Assembly (NCBI RefSeq): GCF_900113445.1 | Contig: NZ_FOPJ01000010.1 | Location: 40,782 to 94,909 of the forward strand | Source of the DNA: Corynebacterium spheniscorum | GTDB taxonomy: Bacteria; Actinomycetota; Actinomycetes; Mycobacteriales; Mycobacteriaceae | Direction: 5' to 3' | Length of the DNA stretch: 54,128 nucleotides | Shown here: one piece after another, positions 36,593 through 45,559 of the stretch | Layout: each line of letters opens with the position of its first letter | Numbering within the stretch: position 1 is the first letter of the stretch | Position numbers and translations under genes: made by a program | Notes under the pieces: model-generated | Seen by the model: the letters and a program-made list of their open reading frames with translations, nothing else | Database searches by the model: none | Told to the model about the DNA's origin: nothing

Positions 36593-38344
36593 CTACTTCA
36601 GCTTGAGTTTTAGAGTGGAACTATCCTCAATATCTCGCTGAGTCGCTCGGATCCGTTCCAAAAGGACCTCGTCGGTTTCAAGTGCCATGTATGAATTCAA
36701 AACGAGGATGAAGATGACCGCTGCTATTACCGTGACTGCGATGCCAAGTCCTTGTACGAACTGTGACTCGTGGCGCTGGCGCACCTGATAAGCCGTATAT
36801 GCATTCACCAAGAAGGCCGCGAGGCAGAACCAGGTAGCCACACCCCACCGCAGGGAGACGTAGTCGTCGTACAAGACCGCATAGAACGCGTAGCCGTACA
36901 TCAGAAGGCTAAGACCGATGGCGATATACACCCGCAGTGAATTGAAGCCAGGGGTTGCCAGACCACCCAGGAAGGGTTCTGCTTGTTGGTTCTCCTCGCT
37001 ATTGCCGATGGAACGCTTCAGGCCTTCAGTTAATTGGCCGAAGATATTCTGAGTCTTCTTTTCCCCCGGCATCCCGGTGGCACCCGTCATGCCAGGTTGC
37101 ATCATGCCAGCTTGTGCCATATTTGGCTGAGCCATCCCAGGCTGGGCCATCCCGGGCTGCACCATACCGGCCTGCATCATGCCGGGGTTGGTCACGCCTG
37201 GCTGTGCCATGCCCGGCTGTGCCATGACTTGTTGCATCATCGCGGGGTTCTGCATATTCGGCTGCATCATCCCGGCGTTGGGCATATTGGCTTGCATGAG
37301 GTTCGGATCTGCCATGGCCTGGTCGGACATGCCAGCAGGCGTAGTCTCATTATTTTGGTCCGTATTCTGCTCCGACATGTCCTGTCCTTCCAACATTGCG
37401 TCAATCGGCATTCCTGCCGTGGGGTTATTCATCTCTTCCGGCATGATCTCCGGCGATGAAGAATCCTCAAGTGGTTCTGGGTTTGAAGTTTCACTAGGTG
37501 GGTTGTGTTCTGCAGCCGCGTCGACGGGGAGCTCCACGTTGGTTTCATTAAGCCCACTATCTTCCTCGATAGTTGCGGCGCCAGTTTCAGTACTGGACTC
37601 TGGAGCCTCACCCAGGTTCGGATCCGGAGCTTCAAAGGAAGTCGTCTCCGCATTTGATGCATCCCAAGCATTGGGGTCAACGCCATCTGGGTTAATGCCT
37701 TGGGCGGCAGCAGCAGCCATAGCGGGATCAAACCCAGACATGCTGGGATCGAAGTTCTGGTTCATCATCGCGGCGGCCATATTCGGGTCGTACCCAGCCA
37801 CGCTCGGGTCATACCCAGCCATATTCGGGTCGAAGCCGGCAGGATTTTGCGCAGCGAAGGCATTCGGATCAATGCCTTGCGGCGCAAGGAACTGCGGATC
37901 AAGACCTTGCGCAGCTGCTGCTTGGGCATCAAAGCTTTGCGGCATCGCACCTGCGGCCTGCGGATCAACGCCCTCTGCCCCAAAGTTCTCTTGGTTAACA
38001 AAACCCGCTTGAGCTAGAGCTTGCTGATCAAAACCTGCGGCAGCTGGGTCAAAGCCAGGCTGCATCGCCATGGGATCAACAGCCATTCCCGAGGCATCCA
38101 CACCATCGGTTCCTACGGGGTAACTACCCATAGCGCCAACGCCGGCGGCACCGGCAGCACCAGCACCATTCGCTGCGCCACTGATGGCTACACCGCCCAT
38201 CAGGTCGCTGTTCTTGGGCTCTTTGAGCCTACGGCTACCGAACTTAAAGGGACCGCGCAGATCCGGATTGGGGTTATCACTGGGTAATTGCCCGGGTTCG
38301 AAACGCCCGAGCTCTTCTAACTCGTTGTCTCTCGACTTTCTCAT
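36593..38344 (-). CDS. Membrane protein with long Asp/Pro/Met repeat region
   Basis: I do not recognise this 583-residue protein. Residues 1-60 are charged. Residues about 75-225 hold degenerate repeats of the type AGFDPxMAGYDPxMA. Residues 225-340 are acidic (Glu/Asp/Asn/Ser). Residues about 350-430 are a Met-rich array of the five-residue type GMxQP. Three hydrophobic segments near 472-492, 500-521 and 531-552 follow, then a charged tail. There is no signal peptide, so the repeat region should be cytoplasmic unless the first helix inverts it. Met-rich arrays can bind copper, but nothing here proves that. It lies at the upstream end of four low-complexity membrane protein genes and may be a corynebacterial envelope or scaffold protein. 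Confidence 0.75.
   Translation of the reverse strand: MRKSRDNELEELGRFEPGQLPSDNPNPDLRGPFKFGSRRLKEPKNSDLMGGVAISGAANGAGAAGAAGVGAMGSYPVGTDGVDASGMAVDPMAMQPGFDPAAAGFDQQALAQAGFVNQENFGAEGVDPQAAGAMPQSFDAQAAAAQGLDPQFLAPQGIDPNAFAAQNPAGFDPNMAGYDPSVAGYDPNMAAAMMNQNFDPSMSGFDPAMAAAAAQGINPDGVDPNAWDASNAETTSFEAPDPNLGEAPESSTETGAATIEEDSGLNETNVELPVDAAAEHNPPSETSNPEPLEDSSSPEIMPEEMNNPTAGMPIDAMLEGQDMSEQNTDQNNETTPAGMSDQAMADPNLMQANMPNAGMMQPNMQNPAMMQQVMAQPGMAQPGVTNPGMMQAGMVQPGMAQPGMAQPNMAQAGMMQPGMTGATGMPGEKKTQNIFGQLTEGLKRSIGNSEENQQAEPFLGGLATPGFNSLRVYIAIGLSLLMYGYAFYAVLYDDYVSLRWGVATWFCLAAFLVNAYTAYQVRQRHESQFVQGLGIAVTVIAAVIFILVLNSYMALETDEVLLERIRATQRDIEDSSTLKLKLK
37086..37300 (-). repeat. 15-bp coding minisatellite in the Met-rich region
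   Basis: About fourteen degenerate units of 15 bases encode GMxQP-like pentads. Each unit keeps the reading frame, so copy number could vary without breaking the protein. Confidence 0.7.
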
Positions 38345-38960
38345 CTACTCCCGGGGCCTCTTCTTCGCATTCAAGGAACACATCTGCTTTCAGTAGCGTC
38401 ATAAAATTCACAGGGTTGCCATTTGGTCGAATAGTGCGAGTAATTTTCCGGGCACATTGCGCCTTCATATTCTTAGCCATGTGCTCAAACACACAGCAGA
38501 ATTTCGCACTTAAAGCTCAACCAAAAGTTCAACCCACTGCGCAAGCATAAAGGTCAACCACGTTCCAAGGCACCTCAACTAGACACCCCTCAACCCCCGA
38601 AAGTGCCTATATTTTCCCAGGCCACAGGCCTATTTACAGAAAACCTCAGTATCGCGCGGCCAGCCGAGGCATCTTTTCTTATACTCCCTGGCGTTGACCC
38701 ACCCGCAGCATGCTCGCACCTAAAGTAAATTCTTATATTTCCCCTAAATAGTTTTCACGCCGCGCTAGGGCAACGCGCAAACCTGAAACTAAGAAAGGTG
38801 ACTTTGAACACTTTATAGTTCAAGCCACCTGCTTCAGCCCCAGATTCACAGCCCAGCCGCTTAGCTCCAAGGCCCCAAGGCCCCAGGGCCCCAGCACCCC
38901 AGCACCCCAAGGCCCCAGCACCCCGCACCCGCACAGCCTCAGCACCACGGCACCCCGCAC
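38345..38960. other. Intergenic region between the repeat protein and the helicase
   Basis: No convincing gene in 616 bases. The left part should carry the promoter of the 583-residue protein. A minus-strand open frame at 38277-38492 overlaps that gene and is not supported. The right end is a simple C-rich repeat (38865-38957). Confidence 0.45.
38865..38957. repeat. Simple repeat of GGCCCCA / GCACCCCA units
   Basis: Seven- and eight-base units rich in C (AAGGCCCC, AGCACCCC) alternate over about 90 bases, directly past the helicase stop codon at 38961. On the minus strand it is a G-rich transcript end. It may be a hotspot for replication slippage. Confidence 0.7.
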
Positions 38961-40670
38961 CTACCACTTCCGCAAATAATTAATCCGCTCGCGCAACTGC
39001 TCCGCACTACATAGCGCCGTCGGCGGTCCCCCACAGGCCTGGCGCACCTCAATATGCACCGCCCCATGCGGCCGCCCCGTCCGCGAAGCATTAATCGACA
39101 CCAAGGCATTGAGCTCTTTGCGCAACTGCGGAATCTCTTCACTGGCCACGCGCGCCGCCGCAGCCTGATTCCCCTCAGATTTGCGCCGCGCCTCTTCTTC
39201 CTCCCGGCGCTTCTTCTCTTCCGCCTCGCGGGCATTCAGCTGCTCGGTCTGCCGCCGCTTCAATAGCGCCCGCATCTGCTCGGCATCCAACAGCCCCGGC
39301 AACCCCAAATAGTCCGCCTCTTCTTCAGAACCCGCAATCGTCGCGGTCCCATAGGTCGAGCCATCATAAATCAGCGAATCCAGCTCGGCCTCAGCCCCCA
39401 AAGACTCATAGCCGCGCTCTAGCTCCGGCTCATTCTTCTCCCGATTCGCCTCTGCGAGCGCCTCATCATCCCACCCTTCTTTTTCGCGATGCGGCTTCCC
39501 CAACACATGGTCGCGGCTGGTCTCCAACTTCGCCGCCAAATCCAAAAGCACCGGCACCGAAGGCAAAAACACACTCGCGGTCTCCCCCGGCATCCGCGAA
39601 CGCACAAAACGCCCAATGGCTTGCGCAAAAAACAGCGGCGTCGAGGCACTCGTGGCATACACACCTACCGCCAAGCGCGGCACGTCCACACCTTCAGACA
39701 CCATGCGGACTGCCACCATCCACTCATCCTTGGAGGCAGAAAACTCCTTAATCCGCTCCGAGGATCCCGGCTCATCAGACAAGATCACCGCCACCGGGGT
39801 GGAAGAAAGCTCCTTTAGAATCCGCGCATAGGCCCGCGCCGTCTTGGTATCAGTCGCAATCACCAGCCCACCGGCATCCGGGATATTGCGCCGTAGTTGC
39901 AACAAGCGCGTATGCGCCGCTTCCAGCACCGCCGGAATCCACTCACCCTGAGGATCCAACGCGGTTTTCCAGGCGCGCGTGGTTTGCTCCGCATTCAGCG
40001 GCTCCCCAAGGCGTGCCGCATATTCCTCCCCGGCACTATCGCGCCACCGCGCCTCCCCGGAATACGCCAAGAACACCACCGGGCGCACCACACCATCAGC
40101 TAAAGCATCGGCATAGCCATAGGTGTGATCGGCTTTGCTGACCAGGTGCCCTTCGCCATCTTCTTCATAGCGAACAAAGGGAATCGCCGAATCATCAGAC
40201 CTAAAGGGGGTACCGGTCAAGGCCAAGCGATGCGTGGCATCCCCATAGGCTTCCCGAATCCCATCACCCCAACTCTTGGTATCCCCACCGTGGTGAATCT
40301 CATCCAAGATCACCAGGCTGCGTTTGGCATCCGTTACCTGCCGATGCTTCCACGGATGCAGCGACACCTGCGCATAGGTCACCACGATCCCGTCATAGGC
40401 CGGATTAAAAGCCGAGGAGTTAGAAAAATTGTGGTCCAGCGCCAAACCCACCCGCGCGGCGGCTTCCGCCCACTGCACTTTGAGGTGCTCGGTGGGTACG
40501 ACAACAATCACGCGATCCACGGTGCGGGTGGCACACAGTTCAGTGGCTACCCGCAGGGCGAAGGTTGTTTTACCCGCACCCGGGGTAGCCACGGCCAGGA
40601 AGTCCTGCGGTTTATTCACCAAGAACTTCGTGAGTGCTTTGCGCTGCCACGCACGAAGTTGATTACTCAC
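38961..40670 (-). CDS. DEAD/DEAH box superfamily 2 helicase
   Basis: This 569-residue SF2 helicase has motif Q/I in LRAWQRKALTKFLVNKPQDFLAVATPGAGKTTFALR (Walker A ATPGAGKT near 29-36), DEIH near 123 as Walker B, ALTGTPFRSD (motif III) near 150, and QAIGRFVRSRMPGE (motif VI) near 355. The C-terminal 160 residues include a Glu/Arg/Lys-rich probable coiled coil (AREAEEKKRREEEEARRKSEGN) and end in an actinobacterial-type tail. Members of this family are RadD/ERCC3-like DNA helicases of poorly defined role. It overlaps the DUF3039 stop by four bases, so the two are translationally coupled. Confidence 0.87.
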   Translation of the reverse strand: MSNQLRAWQRKALTKFLVNKPQDFLAVATPGAGKTTFALRVATELCATRTVDRVIVVVPTEHLKVQWAEAAARVGLALDHNFSNSSAFNPAYDGIVVTYAQVSLHPWKHRQVTDAKRSLVILDEIHHGGDTKSWGDGIREAYGDATHRLALTGTPFRSDDSAIPFVRYEEDGEGHLVSKADHTYGYADALADGVVRPVVFLAYSGEARWRDSAGEEYAARLGEPLNAEQTTRAWKTALDPQGEWIPAVLEAAHTRLLQLRRNIPDAGGLVIATDTKTARAYARILKELSSTPVAVILSDEPGSSERIKEFSASKDEWMVAVRMVSEGVDVPRLAVGVYATSASTPLFFAQAIGRFVRSRMPGETASVFLPSVPVLLDLAAKLETSRDHVLGKPHREKEGWDDEALAEANREKNEPELERGYESLGAEAELDSLIYDGSTYGTATIAGSEEEADYLGLPGLLDAEQMRALLKRRQTEQLNAREAEEKKRREEEEARRKSEGNQAAAARVASEEIPQLRKELNALVSINASRTGRPHGAVHIEVRQACGGPPTALCSAEQLRERINYLRKW

Positions 40671-40915
40671 TTGCGGCGCAGGCTCCGATACAGCCGCTCA
40701 CAATCCGGGCACACCGGCGAACCCGGCTTCGCCTGCTTGCGCACCGGGAAGGTTTCGCCGCAAAGCGCCACCACCATTTTCCCGGAGATCGCGGAGTCCA
40801 CGATCTTGTCTTTCTTTACGTAGTGGAAGAACTTCGGGGCATCGTTGTCTGTGCTTTGGTCCTCGCGGACATCGGGGCGTTCGATAGTCTTCGTACTCGT
40901 ATTCACGCCCCCCAT
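40667..40915 (-). CDS. DUF3039 domain-containing small zinc-finger-like protein
   Basis: This protein of about 82 residues matches the DUF3039 family (Rv2699c in M. tuberculosis). The conserved core is FFHYVKKDKIVDSAISGKMVVALCGETFPV, followed by GSPVCPDCERLY, where a CxxC pair plus the earlier Cys may bind zinc. Function unknown. Possible starts are ATG 40918, ATG 40915 and GTG 40906; none has a perfect ribosome site, so the start is uncertain by a few residues. It overlaps the helicase gene by four bases and is divergent from the DUF3099 gene, the order seen for Rv2698 and Rv2699c. Confidence 0.88.
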   Translation of the reverse strand: MGGVNTSTKTIERPDVREDQSTDNDAPKFFHYVKKDKIVDSAISGKMVVALCGETFPVRKQAKPGSPVCPDCERLYRSLRRK

Positions 40916-40952
40916 CATGCACCACACATAGAACCTCGACCACTTAGGGGTC

Positions 40953-40958
40953 TACCCT
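40953..40958 (+). promoter_or_regulatory. -10 hexamer TACCCT for the DUF3099 gene
   Basis: TACCCT ends 8 bases before ATG 40967. The same hexamer and spacing precede the DUF3516 helicase at 50127. Confidence 0.45.
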
Positions 40959-40966
40959 TGTTAGTC

Positions 40967-41374
40967 ATGAGTAAGGAACGTCACTGGTTACCAGGGTCAA
41001 AGCGCCGCAACGCTGCCCTCATCACGGACGCTCCTGTCACCGCCGCCCAGGATCGCCACCACCGCGAGAAGGTCTACGCCATCCTCCAGGGGCTGCGTCT
41101 TCCCTTCCTTGCGCTTTCCGCCATTGCTTATGTGTGGATGGAAAACTGGCTGCTGTCCATGATTTTCTTTATCATCTCCATCCCCTTGCCCTGGATTTCC
41201 GTGGTGATTGCCAATGGCCATGGCAAACCCCGAGATCGGCGTACCCCAGCGGTCTACAAACCTGCGGCTTATCGCGAATGGCAGGAGAGCATGACCCAGC
41301 AGCTCGAATCGGGAGTAGCCGGGGTAATTTCTGCCTCCCCTGAACCCGAAATTATCGACGAAGAAGATGACTAA
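40967..41374 (+). CDS. DUF3099 membrane protein
   Basis: This 135-residue protein begins MSKERHWLPGSKRRNAALITDAP. It matches the DUF3099 family (Rv2698 type): a basic N-terminus with the ALITDAP segment, two hydrophobic helices (GLRLPFLALSAIAYVWM and LLSMIFFIISIPLPWISVVIANG), then a polar acidic C-terminus ending EIIDEEDD. Function unknown. The start is set by family and by the TACCCT hexamer; longer readings run into the divergent neighbour. Its last eight bases overlap the methyltransferase gene. Confidence 0.88.
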   Translation: MSKERHWLPGSKRRNAALITDAPVTAAQDRHHREKVYAILQGLRLPFLALSAIAYVWMENWLLSMIFFIISIPLPWISVVIANGHGKPRDRRTPAVYKPAAYREWQESMTQQLESGVAGVISASPEPEIIDEEDD

Positions 41375-42941
41375 ACCCACCTATATCGCCGCCCTCGCCC
41401 GCCCCCTTGCCACCCGCCTTAAAGAACTCAACTTCACCTCCGATGCCATCCGCGAACACCTCGGCCCAGAACTCACCCGTGCCCTTCACCGCGGCGAACC
41501 CGCTGCCGTGCGCTGGGGTGCCTCCGGTGATAGCGACCTAGATATCCTCATCCGGCTTTTCCTCATCCGCGACCCGGCCCCCAAAGCCGACTTTGAGCGC
41601 GTCCTCGGCAACGAGCTCGCCGAGGCTTTACTTTCTGCCGCCATTAACCCCGATGAACCCCTCGGCGATGACAACCACGTCTGTGGCCGCTGCGTGGACC
41701 AGGAATACCGCGTCCGCCTAGATATCCGCCCGCACATTATTAATGGCCATGATCGCCTCATCTTCTCCGACGCCGATGCCGCCATGGTCGCCGGCCACGT
41801 CCCTGGCCCAGACCACGTCCTTGGCGTAGGGGCCGCCAGCCTATCCCTGCTGCGCTCCACCCCCACCTCCGAGGTGGACTCCGTCCTGGATCTCGGTACC
41901 GGCTCTGGGGTACAAGCCCTTGGCCAATGGACTAACGCCCAGCACATCACAGCCACCGATATTCACCCACGTGCCCTAGCCCTAGCCCGCGCCACCTTCG
42001 CTGCCGCCGATACTCCCCCGGATCTTGAGATCCTCAGTGGCCCCTGGTTCGAACCTGTTCAACACCGCACCTTCGAACGCATCCTCGCCAACCCACCTTT
42101 TGTGGTGGGCCTTCCCGAAGTCGGCCATATCTACCGCGATTCCGGCCTTAACCTCGATGAAGCGTCCCGCCTGGTGGTCTCCCAAGCCCCGAAACACCTC
42201 CGCGAAGGCGGCACCGCACACCTGTTAGCCGCCTGGATCCACACCGATGAGCCCTGGCGCCAACGCGTTGCCTCCTGGATCCCGGACCACGGCGTGGATG
42301 CCTGGATCCTGCAACGCGATATCGCTGATCCCGCCCACTACGTAGGCACCTGGTTACGCGATGAATCCCTCGACCCGCGCACCGGCGAATCCGATGTGCG
42401 CACCCAAAGCTGGCTGGAGCACTTCCACAACTCCGAGGTCCGCGGCATTGGTTTTGGCTATGTGGCACTGAAACGCCTCGCCGATGATGAACCCTCCCGC
42501 GTACTTGCCGAGGAACTCCCCCAATCTTTCACCGATGAACTCGGCCCCGAAATCGAGGAGTACTTCCTACGCTCCGAATGGCTGAGCACCCACGATCCCC
42601 TTGATGCCACCTACCAGCTTCGCCCCGGCCTGGCCTTAGAAGAAATCTTTATGGCCAATCCCCCATCTAGCGAATTCGACCCCGAACACATGGGCTTTGG
42701 CGAAACCCTGCTGCGGATTACCCGCACCGAAGGCCCACGCTTTAGCCACGAGATTGATCGCCCCTTAAAGGACATCTTGAGCGCTATGCACCCGCAGGGC
42801 CTACCGCTGCGCGATATTGTCTCCATGTACTGCCTAAGCCATAAGGCAGATGAAGACGCCGTGGCTGATCAGGTGCGCGCCGCCGCCACCGATTTACTAC
42901 GCCACGGCATGATCATCCCCGCCGAGCTACTAGAAGGATAA
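41367..42941 (+). CDS. SAM-dependent methyltransferase of the HemK/RlmG-like type
   Basis: This 524-residue protein has an N-terminal domain of about 160 residues and a central methyltransferase domain: [14 protein letters not shown] near 169, [12 protein letters not shown] near 193 and the catalytic-type NPPF motif ([13 protein letters not shown]) near 233. NPPF/Y motifs belong to enzymes that methylate amide or exocyclic amino nitrogen, such as Gln in release factors or guanine/adenine in RNA. The C-terminal 200 residues resemble a winged-helix-like extension ([34 protein letters not shown]). The target is unknown. It starts at ATG 41367, overlapping DUF3099, and is followed two bases later by dtd, so the three form an operon. 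Confidence 0.85.
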   Translation: MTKPTYIAALARPLATRLKELNFTSDAIREHLGPELTRALHRGEPAAVRWGASGDSDLDILIRLFLIRDPAPKADFERVLGNELAEALLSAAINPDEPLGDDNHVCGRCVDQEYRVRLDIRPHIINGHDRLIFSDADAAMVAGHVPGPDHVLGVGAASLSLLRSTPTSEVDSVLDLGTGSGVQALGQWTNAQHITATDIHPRALALARATFAAADTPPDLEILSGPWFEPVQHRTFERILANPPFVVGLPEVGHIYRDSGLNLDEASRLVVSQAPKHLREGGTAHLLAAWIHTDEPWRQRVASWIPDHGVDAWILQRDIADPAHYVGTWLRDESLDPRTGESDVRTQSWLEHFHNSEVRGIGFGYVALKRLADDEPSRVLAEELPQSFTDELGPEIEEYFLRSEWLSTHDPLDATYQLRPGLALEEIFMANPPSSEFDPEHMGFGETLLRITRTEGPRFSHEIDRPLKDILSAMHPQGLPLRDIVSMYCLSHKADEDAVADQVRAAATDLLRHGMIIPAELLEG

Positions 42942-42943
42942 GC

Positions 42944-43366
42944 ATGAAGGCCGTTTTAACCCGCGTGAGTTCCGCTTCCGTAGAAGTAGAAGGAGAAATC
43001 GTCGGCGAGATCCACGATGGACTACTCGCCTTAGTTGGGGTTGGCCGCGAAGACTCCCCGGAAGCCTGGGAGACCATGGTGCGGAAGATCGCCGAGCTGC
43101 GGGTCTTGGAAGATGAAAAATCCGTCAGCGACCTTAACGCCCCGGTGCTGTTGGTAAGCCAGTTCACCTTGCACGGGCGCACCGCGAAGGGGCGACGCCC
43201 CTCTTGGTCGGATGCTGCTCCCGGTGAGGTTGCGGAACCAGTGATCCAGAAAATCGCCGAAGGGCTGAAAGCCCGCGGCATTCCGGTGGAACAGGGCCGA
43301 TTCGGCGCCATGATGAAGGTGGCGAGCGTGAATGAGGGTCCGTTTACGGTACTCGTGGAGTGCTAA
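42944..43366 (+). CDS. dtd: D-aminoacyl-tRNA deacylase
   Basis: This 140-residue protein hydrolyses D-aminoacyl-tRNA (and mischarged Gly-tRNA) to recycle tRNA. The two signature motifs are visible: [10 protein letters not shown] (SQxxL type, near 69-78) and [11 protein letters not shown] (the NxGPxT motif, near 128-138). The second has Phe where Val is usual (GPFT instead of GPVT), as in other actinobacteria. The length is standard. It starts two bases after the methyltransferase stop with GAAGGATAAGC upstream. Confidence 0.95.
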   Translation: MKAVLTRVSSASVEVEGEIVGEIHDGLLALVGVGREDSPEAWETMVRKIAELRVLEDEKSVSDLNAPVLLVSQFTLHGRTAKGRRPSWSDAAPGEVAEPVIQKIAEGLKARGIPVEQGRFGAMMKVASVNEGPFTVLVEC

Positions 43367-43500
43367 ACCAGGTGCGGCATACCGTGGCCCACACTGCTTA
43401 CCTTTAAGCTTTTGTGCCCGCCGTGGGGCCCAGGGTCTCGAGTGAGCTAAGCCAATCCCCCTTTTCGGGGTGAGATGGTGTGGGGGTCTGTGGGGGTTGG

Positions 43501-43526
43501 GGAACTTATCGCCAAGATGCGGCGTT
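43501..43526 (+). promoter_or_regulatory. SigH/SigE-type promoter of sigB
   Basis: GGAAC (43501-43505) and CGTT (43523-43526) are separated by 17 bases, matching the GGAAT/C-N17-CGTT pattern of the extracytoplasmic-type sigma factors SigH and SigE. The predicted transcript start is about 35 bases before the sigB ATG. In C. glutamicum and M. tuberculosis sigB is a known target of such factors. Confidence 0.6.
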
Positions 43527-43569
43527 GCAGCAGTAGATAGAGGCGAGAAACCCAAGCCAGGAGGCCAGC

Positions 43570-44565
43570 ATGACGAATCCGTCCCCGCGAGAGTTCGACG
43601 CCGATGACCAGGAACGTGACCGTGGCTCCCGCCGTGGGCACACGAATGATAATCCCGCTGCCGACTTGGTGCGGGTGTATCTCAATGGGATCGGCAAAAC
43701 CGCGCTTCTAAGCGCTGAGGACGAGGTCGAACTGGCCCAACAAATTGAGGTTGGGTTATACGCCGCCCACCTGCTCGAAGACCCCGAGGTGAAACTCACC
43801 CGCGCTAAGAAACGCGACCTGAAGATCCTCGCCAAGCAGGGCCGCAAAGCCCGCTCGCACCTACTGGAAGCCAACCTGCGCCTGGTGGTGAGCCTGGCGA
43901 AGCGTTATACCGGGCGCGGCATGCCGCTTTTGGACCTTATCCAAGAAGGCAACTTGGGGCTGATTCGCGCCATGGAGAAATTTGATTACTCCAAGGGCTT
44001 TAAATTCTCCACCTACGCCACCTGGTGGATCCGGCAGGCCATTACCCGCGGCATGGCGGATCAATCCCGCACCATCCGCCTGCCTGTGCACCTGGTGGAG
44101 CAGGTCAATAAGCTTTCCCGCATTAAACGCGAGATGTACCAACACCTCGGCCGCGAAGCCACCAATGAGGAACTCGCCGAAGAATCCGGGATCGAAGAAT
44201 CCAAGATTGAGCTACTCCTTCGCCAATCCCGCGACCCGGTGAGCTTGGATATGCCGGTCGGTGCGGATGAAGAAGCTCCCTTGGGTGACTTCATTGAAGA
44301 TGCCGAAGCCACCGACGCGGAAACCGCGGTGGTTGCTTCGCTTCGCCACTCCGATATCCGTGCGGTGCTCGCGACGTTGGAGCAGCGCGAACAGGATGTC
44401 ATCCGCTTGCGCTATGGCCTTGATGATGGGGTGCCGCGCACCTTGGATCAGATTGGCCGTAAGTTCGGGCTCTCCCGTGAACGTGTGCGCCAAATAGAAC
44501 GGGAAGTGATGGCGAAGCTTCGTGACGGGGCTCGCGCAGATAAACTTCGTGAGTACGCCCTCTAG
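43570..44565 (+). CDS. sigB: Primary-like (group 2) sigma factor SigB
   Basis: This 331-residue sigma factor has no region 1.1 and begins [13 protein letters not shown]. Region 1.2 ([21 protein letters not shown]), region 2 ([51 protein letters not shown]) and region 4.2 ([20 protein letters not shown]) are intact. The conserved core is nearly identical to that of SigA in this window, as expected for a non-essential general stress and stationary-phase factor recognising SigA-like promoters. AGGAGG (43559-43564) gives a strong start at 43570. The order sigB-dtxR-galE is characteristic of corynebacteria. Confidence 0.96.
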   Translation: MTNPSPREFDADDQERDRGSRRGHTNDNPAADLVRVYLNGIGKTALLSAEDEVELAQQIEVGLYAAHLLEDPEVKLTRAKKRDLKILAKQGRKARSHLLEANLRLVVSLAKRYTGRGMPLLDLIQEGNLGLIRAMEKFDYSKGFKFSTYATWWIRQAITRGMADQSRTIRLPVHLVEQVNKLSRIKREMYQHLGREATNEELAEESGIEESKIELLLRQSRDPVSLDMPVGADEEAPLGDFIEDAEATDAETAVVASLRHSDIRAVLATLEQREQDVIRLRYGLDDGVPRTLDQIGRKFGLSRERVRQIEREVMAKLRDGARADKLREYAL

Positions 44566-44669
44566 GGCCTATACTCTGCACTAGCCACGCATGAAGCAGT
44601 ACCCAAGCATGACCTGGGACTCACCTAACACTCACCCTGACTATTGATATTGTTTTTCGCCACTAAGCA

Positions 44670-44705
44670 GCCGCCGACCGTATACAATTCTGCGGTATCG
44701 GCGGC
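44670..44705. promoter_or_regulatory. Inverted repeat around a -10-like element upstream of dtxR
   Basis: GCCGCCGA (44670-44677) and TCGGCGGC (44698-44705) are perfect 8-bp arms separated by 20 bases that contain TACAAT (44683-44688). The repeat could be an operator over the dtxR promoter or the terminator of sigB; the T-run expected of a terminator is missing. Confidence 0.45.
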
Positions 44706-44796
44706 TGGCGCAGTAGGGACTGCGCGCGGTTGTTTTACCCCCTGGGTGGTTTGCCCACCTGGGGTCACGGAATCTCGGATGAAAGGTTGATCCCAC

Positions 44797-45477
44797 GTGA
44801 AAGATCTGGTCGATACTACGGAGATGTACCTCCGTACCATCTATGAGCTCGAAGAAGAAGGCATTACTCCGCTGCGCGCCCGCATTGCTGAGCGTCTGGA
44901 GCAGTCGGGCCCTACCGTGAGCCAAACCGTAGCCCGGATGGAACGCGATGGCCTTGTTATCGTGCGCCCAGATCGTAGCCTCGAGATGACTCCGCAGGGC
45001 CGCCACCTAGCCACCGCCGTGATGCGCAAGCACCGCCTGGCTGAGCGCCTGCTTACCGACATCCTGAAGCTGGATATCCACCAGGTTCACGATGAAGCCT
45101 GCCGCTGGGAGCATGTGATGAGCGATGCGGTAGAAAAGCGTGTTGTTGCGCTCTTAGGCGATGCCACCCGTTCGCCTTTCGGTAACCCGATTCCGGCCTT
45201 AGATGAACTTGGTGTGGACCAGCGCCCCGATGGTGAGATCGGTGTGCGTGTGATTGACCTTCCCGAGGGAGAAACCCCGGCACGCATCGTGCAGCTTAAT
45301 GAAATTCTTCAGGTAGACGCCGAACAATTCCGTGAGCTTTATGCCGCCGGGATGACCGTCGGTGAAACCGTGACCGTGATTAATGATGACGGCCGCATCG
45401 CGCTCCGCCGCGGCGATCAAGAGGTCCAGCTCTGCTACGACCTCTGCCACGCAGTGCGCGTTGCGCCTGAAAACTAA
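44797..45477 (+). CDS. dtxR: Iron-dependent repressor DtxR
   Basis: This 226-residue protein is the iron-activated repressor that controls siderophore, haem and iron-storage genes. The N-terminal winged helix contains [29 protein letters not shown]. The primary metal ligands Met10, Cys102, Glu105 and His106 and the ancillary ligands His79, Glu83 and His98 all fall at the C. diphtheriae numbering. The C-terminal SH3-like domain (about 150-226) is present. The start is GTG 44797, with AAAGG 12 bases upstream. Its likely targets in this window include the siderophore operon at 4998-8864, although no full DtxR box is seen there. Confidence 0.97.
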   Translation: MKDLVDTTEMYLRTIYELEEEGITPLRARIAERLEQSGPTVSQTVARMERDGLVIVRPDRSLEMTPQGRHLATAVMRKHRLAERLLTDILKLDIHQVHDEACRWEHVMSDAVEKRVVALLGDATRSPFGNPIPALDELGVDQRPDGEIGVRVIDLPEGETPARIVQLNEILQVDAEQFRELYAAGMTVGETVTVINDDGRIALRRGDQEVQLCYDLCHAVRVAPEN

Positions 45478-45559
45478 ATAGTTCCACCCCCCTTTTACAC
45501 CCACAACTTATGGGGCTGCTCTGACGCAGGTCCGCAGTAGCGGCCCTGGAAGGACTATC

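Noticed and set aside
37086..37300. Periodic 15-bp units considered as a CRISPR array
   Set aside because: There are no unique spacers; the units are contiguous, degenerate and in frame as GMxQP codons of a protein.
38277..38492. 71-codon minus-strand frame overlapping the start of the 583-residue protein gene
   Set aside because: It overlaps the next gene by 68 bases in another frame, has no ribosome site and shows no recognisable product.
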